Assembly (NCBI GenBank): GCA_947044405.1
Contig: CAMRHE010000505.1
Span: 992,001-1,056,000, forward strand
DNA: 64,000 nt
DNA from: Leptodactylus fallax
Taxonomy: Eukaryota > Chordata > Amphibia > Anura > Leptodactylidae
Direction of reading: 5' to 3'
The stretch's first letter is position 1. Every line of letters begins with the position of its first letter. The position numbers were made by a program, and so were the translations under genes. The notes below the pieces were generated by a model, which ran no database searches, had not been told where the DNA came from, and saw only the letters and a program-made list of their open reading frames with translations. Positions 55,425-64,000 of this stretch are shown piece after piece.

Positions 55425-56400
55425 TATAATGCCAACATATTCCACAGCACATTATAAATTATAGGGTAGAAGTGGGGGCACAATAGATAGAAGGGGGCAC
55501 ACTAGTGGTAGAAGGGGGACACGAGAGGTAAAGGTGCTTATACAGGAGCATCTCAATAAATGAGTGTGAAACGTTCCTTCATGTCAGTAATTCAGTAATA
55601 CAATCCAGAATCAGCGTCTTCCATGATTGTGTGTCCTACTGAACCAGACTGAGGGACCATGTAAAGGCTTAGGAAACCTTGGCAGGTGACACTGAATTTA
55701 CAAGACTGAACTGAATTTACAAGATTCTCATTTTCTTAGATTTGGGTTTTCATTCCCTGTAATCCATAATCAACATTTACAGAAATAAATCACTTGGAAT
55801 AGAAGACTCTGTGTGTAAAGAATCTAGAAAATATAGGAGGTCACTTTATTAATGGAATTACTGAAAGAAATAAACGTTTCACAGATATTCTCATTTATTG
55901 ACATGCCCAGGTCTGTATAGTGGGCCAACTGTTTTCATGAAATAAGTTTACACAAATATATAAAGCTGTATGAGCCGTCCCCAGCAGTGTCCTCTTATGT
56001 ACAGCTCCATAGTGACTTATCCTGCAGGGTGACACTTACATAAATCGTATCATGTTCTATGGAATAATGTGTTTGGTGGATGAACAGAGAAGGGTTTGTC
56101 TGGGGAGCGCAAGTGCAGAGGTTTTAGATTAGGAAATGTGATAGACCTATCTGAAGAGAGATGTGTTAAGGATGTGCTTGAAGTTGGGTGCTGATGTCAT
56201 TGTCCAGGGTAGCGCATTCCAGAGAATTGGTGCAGCTAGGAAGAAGTCTTGTAGTCAGGAGTGGGAGGTTCTTATTATAGAGGATGTTGATCTAAGATCA
56301 TTCACAGTACTGAGAGCGCAGGTAAGGTGATAGACAGGGATGAGGGAGGAGATGTGCAGCACTATGGAGAGATCTATGGAGTTTATCACAGCCTACATCC
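55425..56400 (+). mobile_element. Dispersed repeat (GCCAACATATTCC family) with 3-unit internal array
   Basis: TAATGCCAACATATTCCACA, a short GGTAGAAGGGGGCACA-type array (about 3 units, 55460-55530), then, beyond an inserted MITE, GTGATAGACCTATCTGAAGA, ATGTGCTTGAAG and AGGAAGAAGTCTTGTAGTCA with GAGTGGGAGGTTC. The same order is found at 59140-60830, where the internal array has grown to over 50 units. Confidence 0.75.
55540..55918. mobile_element. Mariner/Tc1-type MITE inserted in the dispersed repeat
   Basis: After TA the sequence CAGGAGCATCTCAATAAATG is mirrored by TTCTCATTTATTGACATGCC followed by CAGGTCTGTA. A non-coding element of about 380 bp with TA at both borders. Confidence 0.7.
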
Positions 56401-57049
56401 ACAGAAGATCTGGGCTTAGTTCTCCTGCCAAGGTCCTTCTAAAACTGCAAGTGTACCTAGAAGAATTGATGAAAGGCAAAGGGTCCTGAATATTCATTGG
56501 GTTTTGATTTCTCTTTTCTTCTTTCACTTCATTTTGTTAATTGTCAAAAATAAACTATTAACCCTTCTATTTTTTAAAGAATTGTCACTTTACAGTCCCC
56601 CCCCCCCACCCACGCCTGACACTTTTGCACAGTACTGTACATTAGGGAGTCATTAGAGCCTAGGAAATAATCTGATTATTACTTGTGTATTCAGGAAGGT
56701 TTTTCTCCCCATCTATTCCATATATCTATCTTTCTTTGTAATAACACATTATAATGATGGCTAACATGAAATATTTTGGGATCCTAACCCCTTGTAGTAT
56801 TCGTTATTGAAGAAGCATTTTTTTTTTTTTTTTGACCCTGTGATGATTCCACTTACATATGGCTATAACTCAAAGATGTATTTTGATCTCTGGGTAGCGT
56901 ATCTCTCTCTTAATTCCATTTAATCTAACTGTGCGTAGCTCTAATCCCAGGTGTATGTTGTCAGTAGTAGCAACAATGTAACAATAGGGCTTTGTACTCA
57001 TCCCATAATGGCTCCATTGAATTCCTACCTAGCCCCTTGGTGATCAAAT
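56401..57049 (+). other. NLR-R intron, no gene
   Basis: Contains a poly-C run (56599) and a poly-T run (56820). Nothing else stands out. Confidence 0.4.
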
Positions 57050-57610
57050 ACACATGTATTGTTTAGCCTAGGCTATTGGATCAGACATGGTTGATAACAT
57101 ATAGACGGCATTGTTTCATTCCACTTAATCCCATCTTCTTACAAAGAATCTGGACTTGAGTGCGTTATTCAATCAGACTTGCTGTCGCCGGTGACCTCTT
57201 TCTGGGTGGTGGCATAAAGGGTATATAAGATGAGGTAGGGATCAGTGGGAGAGAAGCTACTATGATGAGTTGCTGGCTGGAATGCTGTGATGCTGCTGCT
57301 AGGAGCCTCCACTGGTTATCCCCACATGCCAGGGCATGTGTGAGTGTTGGATTATAGAGCCACATCAAGGATATGTGTGGTAAAGTAATTATTTCACTTT
57401 TATTCCCTTTTTAATGTGCTGTATATTGTAACTAGTAACTGTTAATGCTTGTATATATCTGCATATCTGTTCTGAACTGCATGTGTTAGATGTTAATACC
57501 GACCCATCTAGGGGTTAATAAATATACAAAATTTAGAAAGCTTGTCTTGTATTATCTTGTGAACCCAACACTCACTGGCGGTGAGTGTGGTTTTTATTAA
57601 AGAAGTCTCA
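57050..57610. mobile_element. Possible solo LTR
   Basis: A TATA box (GGGTATATAAGATGAGG, about 57220) is followed about 300 bp later by AATAAATATAC (about 57520) and then TTGTGAACCCAACACTCAC. Promoter and poly-A signals so close together, outside a gene, suggest a solo LTR. TG/CA ends and a target duplication could not be fixed. Confidence 0.3.
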
Positions 57611-57896
57611 GGTGTGGGCCAAAGCGGTGTTGGCGCACTGAGGATCTTTCACAGACCCATTTGAATTTTTTCCTGTGTAGTGTAATGTTGTTAAATGGCT
57701 TGTTAATAGCTGTATTGTGAGGTTATATGCTCCCCTCCAGAGCACTGACCTTCTTACTAACCTCTTGTATAAAGAAGAACATAATAATAAGAATAACTTC
57801 ACATAAACCTGTCAGTAAGTTCTTCAATAACATTTCACAGCACACAGGCTGGAGTACTTCTTTAATGACCATTTTGTGTGTTTTCTTGTGTTCTAG

Positions 57897-58069
57897 AAAT
57901 ATCAGAGTCTAGAAAATAATAGAAAAATATTGGCCCAGACTTTCCTACAGGATATTTTTTGCAGAGGAAGAGACGCTGTTATGGCATTGTGGGTCAGTCT
58001 TCATGTCTTACACAAGAATCATAGTACCCCCCGACCTGCAGGCTGTACTGGAGGAACTCCGTCATACAG
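57897..58069 (+). pseudogene. NLR-R CARD-like domain, second exon, +1 frameshift
   Basis: Acceptor TTGTGTTCTAG and donor CATACAG|GTAACA bound 173 nt, one more than in NLR-L. The frame reads KYQSLENNRKILAQTFLQDI, then FCRGRDAVMALWVSLHVLHK, and then leaves the family sequence at a run of six C (58027-58032) where NLR-L has five. Without the extra C the end would read DLQAVLEELRHT, in register with NLR-L. With it, the exon ends in the wrong phase and the linker exon gives an immediate TGA. Either NLR-R is a pseudogene or makes a CARD-only protein, or the C run is an assembly error. The last bases CCGTCATACAG are identical to the array unit that follows. Confidence 0.8.
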
Positions 58070-58745
58070 GTAACATTGTGTATGTGATGTGTCCGTCATA
58101 CAGGTAACATTGTGTATGTGATGTGTCCCTCATACAGGTAACATTGTGTATGCGATGTGTCCGTCATACAGGTAACATTGTGTATGCGATGTGTCCGTCA
58201 TACAGGTAACATTGTGTATGTGATGTGTCCGTCATACAGGTAACATTGTGTATGTGATGTGTCCGTCATACAGGTAACATTGTGTATGCGATGTGTCCCT
58301 CATACAGGTAACATTGTGTATGTGATGTGTCCGTCATACAGGTAACATTGTGTATGCGATGTGTCCGTCATACAGGTAACATTGTGTATGCGATGTGTCC
58401 GTCATACAGGTAACATTGTGTATGCGATGTGTCCGTCATACAGGTAACATTGTGTATGTGATGTGTCCGTCATACGGGTAACATTGTGTATGTGATGTGT
58501 ATGTCATACAGGTAACATTGTGTATGTGATGTGTATGTCATACAGGTAACATTGTGTATGTGATGTGTCCGTCATACGGGTAACATTGTGTATGTGATGT
58601 GTCCGTCATACGGGTAACATTGTGTATGTGATGTGTCCGTCATACGGGTAACATTGTGTATGTGATGTGTCCGTCATACGGGTAACATTGTGTATGTGAT
58701 GTGTCCGTCATACAGGTAACATTGTGTATGGGATGTGTCCGTCAT
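58070..58745 (+). repeat. 34-bp splice-donor minisatellite of NLR-R, about 20 copies
   Basis: Units GTAACATTGTGTATGTGATG plus TGTCCGTCATACAG follow the CARD-like exon directly, each restoring CAG|GTAACA. It is orthologous to 25910-27302 and about half its length. Variants with CGGGTAACA cluster at 58475-58690, a sign of local spread of one variant. Confidence 0.95.
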
Positions 58746-59139
58746 GATATAGGGGATTATATAAATTACATACACACATCAGTCACATACAGCAGTGTAT
58801 ACATGTAGAGTCTTGTACTAGGATTGGAAGTAGACTGTGGCTCCTAAGCTGGCCATAAACATTTGGCTATTGGCAGCCAAACACACTGAATTTAGCCGGA
58901 CCGACAGACCATGTAATGTGAATAGGAGATTCCCGACTCCCAACTAAGAGAGGATGCTGGGGAAATAAGGATCGGGCATTTACATTAATACTCAATCATT
59001 TTGTCTTCATGCAGATAAGTCATCTTAGATTCTGGCCAGCGTTATATTCTTCTCAGCAGATATTCTCCATTTACATGGCTCAGAGAAAACCTCTACAAAC
59101 CTGATGAATTTACTGACCAATGTACTAATGTCTATAATA
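58746..59139 (+). other. NLR-R intron, no gene
   Basis: Unique-looking sequence, no exon, RNA gene or repeat border seen. Confidence 0.4.
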
Positions 59140-60830
59140 ATAATAAATTTTATTTATATAGCACCAACATATTCTGCAGCACTTTACAGATTGTAGGGTT
59201 AAATTACTGACAAAATGAGACATTACAGATTAATAAGTCAATTCACACAATGGGACTGAATGCCCTGCTCGCAAGAGCTTACAATAAGTGAGGTAGCAGG
59301 GGGTGACATAGGAGGTAGCAGGAGGTGACACAGGAGGTAGCAGGAGGTGACATAGGAGGTAGCGGGGAGGTGACACAGGAGGTAGCGGGGGTGACATAGG
59401 AGGTAGCGGGGGGGTGACACAGGAGGTAGCGGGAGGTGACACAGGAGGTAGCGGGGGTGACATAGGAGGTAGCAGGGGGTGACATAGGAGGTAGCGGGAG
59501 GTGACACAGGAGGTAGCAGGAGGTGACACAGGAGGTAGCAGGGGGTGACATAGGAGGTAGCGGGGGTGACACAGGAGGTATCAGGGGTGACATAGGAGGT
59601 AGCAGGAGGTGACATAGGAGGTAGCAGGAGGTGACATAGGAGGTAGCAGGAGGTGACACAGGAGGTAGCGGGGGTGACATAGGAGGTAGCAGGAGGTGAC
59701 ACAGGAGGTAGCAGGGGGTGACATAGGAGGTAGCGGGGGTGACACAGGAGGTAGCGGGGGTGACACAGGAGGTAGAGGGTGACACAGGAGGTAGCGGGGG
59801 GTGACATAGGAGGTAGCGGGGGTGACATAGGAGGTAGCGGGGGTGACATAGGAGGTAGCGGGGGTGACATAGGAGGTAGCGGGGGTGACACAGGAGGTAG
59901 CGGGGGTGACATAGGAGGTAGCAGGAGGTGACATAGGAGGTAGCGGGGGTGACATAGGAGGTAGCGGGGGTGACACAGGAGGTAGCGGGGGGTGACATAG
60001 GAGGTAGCAGGAGGTGACATAGGAGGTAGCGGGGGTGACACAGGAGGTAGCAGGAGGTGACATAGGAGGTAGCGGGGGTGACATAGGAGGTAGCGGGGGT
60101 GACACAGGAGGTAGCAGGAGGTGACATAGGAGGTATCAGGGGGAGACATAGGAGGTAGCAGGGGGTGACATAGGAGGTATCAGGGGGAGACATAGGAGGT
60201 AGTAGGGGTGATATAGAAGGTAGCGGGGGTGATATAGGAGGTAGCAGGGGGTGATATAGGAGGTATCAGGGGTGATACAGGAGGTAGCAGGGGGTGACAT
60301 AGGAGGTATCAGGGGAGGCATAGGAGGTAGCAGGGGTGATATAGAAGGTAGTAGGGGTGATATAGGAGGTATCAGGGGAGGCATAGGAGGAAGCAGGGGG
60401 TGACATAGGAGGTATCAGGGGGTGATATAGGAGGTAGCAGGGGGTGACATAGGAGGTATCAGGGGGTGATATAGGAGGTAGCATTGCTTATACAGTGGAC
60501 CAGCCATTTCTATGATAAAGGTTACTTTCATTACACATAAATGAAGCTGTAGGAGCCGTCACCAGTCGTGTCCTTTTATGTGTATATTGTGCCTGAACAC
60601 ACAGGGTTACAGTCCAATAAGGCATCATGTCCTGTGGGGTTGGGGGGCGTGAACAGTGGAGGGTTAGTTTTAGGAAGCCTAACTGCATTAGGATTTAGAT
60701 TAGGAATTGTGATAGGCTTGTCTGAAGAGATTTTTAGGATGTCTTTAGGATGTGCTTGAAGAAGTCTTGGATACGGGAGTGTGAGGTTCTGATAATAGAG
60801 GATGTTAGTCCAGCGCTCTCTACTTACCCC
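59140..60830 (+). mobile_element. Dispersed repeat (GCACCAACATATTC family) with expanded internal array
   Basis: Starts ATTTATATAGCACCAACATA, passes GCCCTGCTCGCAAGAGCTTA, then the 22-bp array, then GTGATAGGCTTGTCTGAAGA, GGATGTGCTTGAAGAAGTCT and GAGTGTGAGGTTCTGATAAT. The block order equals that of 55425-56400. Confidence 0.75.
59290..60482 (+). repeat. Minisatellite, 22-bp unit, about 54 copies
   Basis: Units GGAGGTAGCGGGGGTGACAT plus A, 20-23 bp, purine-rich on the plus strand. The strand asymmetry and G runs could favour triplex or G-quadruplex structures. The 303-304-codon open frames on the other strand (SPPATSCVTPATSYV) are artefacts of the repeat. Confidence 0.95.
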
Positions 60831-61480
60831 TCTGAGTGCTATCACTATTCGCCATAGATTGTTCATACAAATCCTGGATTCTGCCTGATGCTCCAGGATT
60901 GTTCCTATGTCTGTGTGTCACAGATCTACACTCATTCTCATCTATCTAGGTGTTTATGGAAAATCTCTTTATACAATGTCCAATAATCTGTAAAACACGG
61001 CACAGCGGTGTCCAATTCCTAGAGGACGCCGCCCCCCCTCTGCAGTATAGAAACACATTGGGGCAGATGTACTAGTGACAATGTGTATAAAGTTAGACTA
61101 GACGGACTAAGTATGTGTCAGATTTCTCAAACCACGTTAGACTTTTTGGTAAATCTGGCACAGTTTAATACTGTCTAGTCTTTGCATTGTCCATATCTAG
61201 AACTTAGAAATTATTAGTAAATCTGTCCCGTGTGACTTAGGGGTCTGGGCACATAGTGGTAGTTTGCTCAAGGACTAAGCACCATATGACAAAACAGTGT
61301 ACGAAACCATGGCTTCACCAGTATGAGCCCCATGGACAGAGCCAGAATATGTAATGGCAGCAATTTGTGGTAAAATCTGCCCTAACAATGTATGTTTGTG
61401 TACAGAGGAGCCTGGTCGGGTCAGTGCGTTACAATTAGATTTGGAAGAGAAGGCACGTTGTGGCCAAAACCACTCAGACA
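60831..61480 (+). other. NLR-R intron, no gene
   Basis: No exon or clear repeat border seen before the duplicated block. Confidence 0.4.
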
Positions 61481-61526
61481 GAAAATCATGTGTAACATTG
61501 TGTGGAAAAGTACAACGTGAGCGCGA

Positions 61527-61925
61527 TATTTTTCTGCAATGGGTGGATGGGGTCAGCCAGAATCCTATCCACTTTGCAGGTACTGTAAAATGCTGCAGTT
61601 TTTGCCACAATGTTTCAGCCATGCAACGTTTTTGCAACGTTTGGTCCTGGCCATAAAGTGTTTATATGAGTTGTTCTTGTCATGGTTATTCAGTAGGATT
61701 TTCAGATACGTGGCAGAACCAGGGCGGTTTTTACAAAATCTGTTTTATGCTGCAGAACTACTGTTAGTAAATCCTAGTCTAACATCAAAACTGGACTGAG
61801 ATGATAGATCACTGGACTTCAGTGGTGAGGGTGTAGGGGGAGGGGCGCTTTGTTTTTAGGGCCATTACACCTTGTCCCGATGACTGTATAATCCCATATT
61901 TATATGAGATCTGGACATCTATACA
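61527..61925. repeat. ~400-bp direct duplication, copy 1
   Basis: ATTTTTCTGCAATGGGTGGA through TTTAGGGCCATTACACC and CATCTATACACTA is repeated at 62678-63098 with few changes. The left 130 bp belong to the GGGGCC MITE family; the rest is not otherwise recognised. Confidence 0.9.
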
Positions 61926-61960
61926 CTAGAAAATCCTACTAATTTGTCACTTCTTATTAG

Positions 61961-62026
61961 GTGACACTCTGGTGGAGAAAATCCTACTGGATGAATATGG
62001 ACAACGACTAACCCCAGAACTGACAG
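61961..62026 (+). CDS. NLR-R linker exon (66 nt)
   Basis: Acceptor TTCTTATTAG and donor ACAG|GTAAGTG bound an exon coding for DTLVEKILLDEYGQRLTPEL and Thr, phases 1 and 1, the counterpart of 14913-14978. It is intact. In the present sequence the upstream frameshift would bring it in the wrong frame and meet TGA at its second base. The NACHT exon that should follow is not reached within the window. Confidence 0.85.
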
Positions 62027-62119
62027 GTAAGTGTATATTATATGTATGCAGGGCCAAATACAGATATCATAGGGCCATGTAGCAAATGTAGTATCCCCTC
62101 CCCCAAGTGACTGTTGCTT

Positions 62120-62425
62120 TAAATATCGTATGGCACTGTCAGGACTCCTAGGACTATATATATAAAACATAGTGTATGACACTGTCAGGGATCCTAGGAG
62201 TATATATCTATAATGCATAGTGTATGACAGTCAGGACTCCTAGGACTATATATATAAAACATAGTGTATGACACTGTCAGGGCTCCTAGGACTATATATC
62301 TATAATACATAGTGTATGACACTGTCAGGGCTCCTAGGACTATATATCTATAATACATAGTGTATGACACTGTCAGGGCTCCTAGGACTATATATCTATA
62401 ATACGTAGTGTATGACACTGTCAGC
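62120..62425 (-). repeat. 48-bp minisatellite family, inverted orientation, 6 units
   Basis: CACTGTCAGGGCTCCTAGGA plus CTATATATCTATAATACATA GTGTATGA-type units, the reverse complement of 10545-11660. Confidence 0.9.
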
Positions 62426-62509
62426 CCCCCCCCTCGCACCAGTATCAGTCAAACCATTTAACCCCTTATATGCTGCAGTCAATGTTGACCCCAACACATG
62501 AAAAAGATG

Positions 62510-62790
62510 CTTTAGGCTAAAGCCCTACATAGCGAGCCGCAGCCAAAAAGCGCTGCAGACTTTCTGTCCCTATTATACCTATACGGAAAAAGGCAACGTT
62601 TCCATAGGTATAATTGATATGTTGCGATTTACAAAAATGCAACGGTTTTCTGAAATCGCAGCATTTCCGCTGCGGATATTTTTCTGCAATGGGTGGATGG
62701 GATGAGACATAATCCTATCCACTTTGCAGGTACTGTAAAATGCTGCAGTTTTTGCCGCAATGTCTCAGCCACGCAATGTTTTTGCAACGT
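62510..62790. mobile_element. MITE of the GGGGCCTTAGCC-end family, copy 4
   Basis: Starts TTAGGCTAAAGCCCTACATA, holds GCGCTGCAGACTTTCTGTCC, TATTATACCTATACGGAAAA and TTGATATGTTGCGATTTAC, and ends near GTTGGGCCCCGGCCATAA. Its right half overlaps the second copy of the direct duplication. Confidence 0.7.
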
Positions 62791-63098
62791 TGGGCCCCGG
62801 CCATAAAGTGTTTATATGAGTTGTTCTTGTCATGGTTATTCAGTAGGATTTTCAGATATGTGGCAGAACCAGGGCAGTTTTTACAAAATCTGTTTTATGC
62901 TGCAGAACTACTGTTAGTAAATCCTAGTCTAACATCAAAACTGGACACCGAGGACGGAGATGATAAATCACTGGACTTCAGTGGTGAGGGTGTTGGGGGA
63001 GGGGTGCTATTTCTCAACTTTGTTTTTAGGGCCATTACACCTTTTCCCAGTCACTGTATAATCCCATAGTTATATTATATCTGTACATCTATACACTA
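62678..63098. repeat. ~400-bp direct duplication, copy 2
   Basis: Copy of 61527-61925 with a 20-bp insertion at about 62946 (CACCGAGGACGG region) and a small insertion near 63010. The two copies flank the NLR-R linker exon, which itself is not duplicated. Confidence 0.9.
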
Positions 63099-63189
63099 AA
63101 TCATGTTACATAGTAAGAAACACCAGACAGTGGAGACCTCTCAAGATTTGTTTTGGGTTTGGGGTTTCGGGAGTCGATTGACATCTTAA

Positions 63190-63400
63190 AATGGATTACA
63201 TAGTGTAGAACACTCTTAGGGATCCTAGGTAACTATCTATAAAACATAGTGTAGAATACTCTTAGGACTCCTAGGACTAGATCTATAAAACATAGTGTAG
63301 AATACTCTTAGGACTCCTAGGACTAGATCTATAAAACATAGTGTAGAATACTCTTAGGACTCCTAGGACTAGATCTATAAAACATAGTGTAGAACACTCT
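63190..63400 (-). repeat. 48-bp minisatellite family, short variant, 4-5 units
   Basis: GTAGAATACTCTTAGGACTC plus CTAGGACTAGATCTATAAAA CATA-type units, inverted relative to 48690. Confidence 0.9.
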
Positions 63401-63404
63401 AAGG

Positions 63405-63615
63405 CTGAGTCCCCATGTTGTGGAAATGCTGTTTTTTTTTTTTTTTGCTGTTGCACATTTTGCTGCGGTTTTTTGAGCCAAAGACAGCAGTGGATTGCGC
63501 AGTACAGAGAAGTAGAAGTACTACCTATATATTTCCCATTCCTTTTATAGCCAGTCTTGGTTTTGGCTCAAAAAGCTGTAGCAAAATCTGCAACAAAAAA
63601 AGCGGTGTTGCTCTA
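63405..63615. mobile_element. Palindromic MITE (GCTGAGTCCCCATGTTGTGG), copy 3
   Basis: The left arm GGCTGAGTCCCCATGTTGTG and TTTTGAGCCAAAGACAG pair with GGTTTTGGCTCAAAAAGC and AAAAAAAGCGGTGTTGCTC. Same family as 46865-47090. Confidence 0.75.
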
Positions 63616-64000
63616 AGGTAAGCACAACCAAAGTTATGTCATAGTGACAGTGACATGGATGTCTATGGGAAATCAGATGGTAAGCAGAGGATACAAACTC
63701 GGAGTTTAACCGCAAACTGCGCTGATACTCACTAATGGCTTGTAAGCGTTACGGGGGCTTATTGTTATATTTGTGGCTGTGAGAATTGACTTTTCAAAAA
63801 ATAATGAATAATAAAAAAATAAATAAAATCCACCAAAAATTATCCCTATAATGGGATCAAAAGTGAAACCCAAATGTTTTTGTTTTTTGGGGGGATTTTT
63901 TTTATGCCACTGCTGTGGCCCCAACTGTTCTTCCTCTTCTTGTGAATACTGGCAAAGTTAGATTCAGTATCTGTGAATGGGGCGATTCACATGACCGTTC
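63616..64000. other. No gene; start of a MITE at the right edge
   Basis: Mostly unremarkable AT-rich sequence. From about 63977 GGGGCGATTCACATGACCGT resembles the start of the MITE at 46265 and is cut by the window end. Confidence 0.4.

Noticed and set aside
58027..58140. Rescue of the NLR-R frameshift by use of a later donor in the 34-bp array
   Set aside because: Reading past the first donor gives AGG TAA, an immediate stop, so adding array units cannot restore the frame.
59238..60193. Open frames of about 300 codons rich in Pro, Ser and Thr on the minus strand
   Set aside because: They come from the 22-bp array; all three frames are open, as expected for a repeat without stops.

Overview
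This is a stretch of vertebrate nuclear DNA, most likely from an amphibian and probably a frog. It has spliced exons with GT/AG borders, an NLR gene of the FISNA-NACHT-LRR type, Tc1-like DNA transposons, Penelope-like retroelements with GIY-YIG nuclease, short 5'-truncated LINEs, hAT-like elements and very abundant minisatellites. No bacterial operons, CRISPR arrays or phage genes are present. The frog assignment is an inference from the repeat types and was not tested by a search.

The only host genes recognised are two related NLR genes arranged head to head. The left gene (NLR-L, minus strand) runs leftwards: a 40-nt leader-like exon (38778-38817), two exons of a CARD-like death-fold domain (28250-28410, 27303-27474), a linker exon (14913-14978), one large FISNA-NACHT exon (12125-13823) and a 171-nt LRR exon (2887-3057). 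All coding phases join without a break. The right gene (NLR-R, plus strand) starts at a leader-like exon (51958-51994), has the ATG exon (53401-53453), then the same two CARD-like exons (54900-55066, 57897-58069) and the linker exon (61961-62026). Its NACHT exon would lie past the window end. The second CARD-like exon of NLR-R has a +1 frameshift in a C run. Intronic arrays sit at matching places in the two genes (a 53-bp array after the leader exon, a 34-bp array after the second CARD-like exon), so the window is an inverted duplication whose arms have since grown apart through insertions and array expansion.

The most striking object is a perfect 11-copy array of a 312-bp satellite at 3511-6959, inside the NLR-L intron between the NACHT and LRR exons. 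On the minus strand, which is the sense strand of NLR-L, each unit reads as a type I hammerhead ribozyme: CUGAUGA, a short stem II, GAAA, a palindromic stem III, a GUA cleavage site and a long stem I with an internal loop. It recalls the ribozyme-bearing satellite DNA of newts, but here it would be transcribed as part of an immune gene intron.

Layout by region: 1-1480 minisatellite; 1.5-3.5 kb MITE, small minisatellite and LRR exon; 3.5-7.0 kb ribozyme satellite; 7-12 kb MITEs and a 48-bp minisatellite; 12.1-15 kb NLR-L core exons; 15.4-17.0 kb Tc1-like element A; 17.2-18.2 kb LINE A; 19.8-22.2 kb large MITE-like unit with a 31-bp minisatellite; 22.2-24.6 kb decayed Ginger-like integrase plus OTU protease; 25.9-27.3 kb 34-bp array; 27.3-28.4 kb CARD-like exons; 30.3-32.1 kb hAT MITE and 76-bp minisatellite; 33.2-34.8 kb Tc1-like element B; 35.6-38.8 kb 53-bp array and leader exon; 39.7-42.6 kb decayed Penelope-like element; 43-48 kb MITEs, tRNA-like sequence and a Penelope-like element with inverted arms; 48.7-51.1 kb minisatellite split by LINE B; 52-64 kb NLR-R with its arrays, a 22-bp minisatellite and a 400-bp direct duplication around the linker exon.
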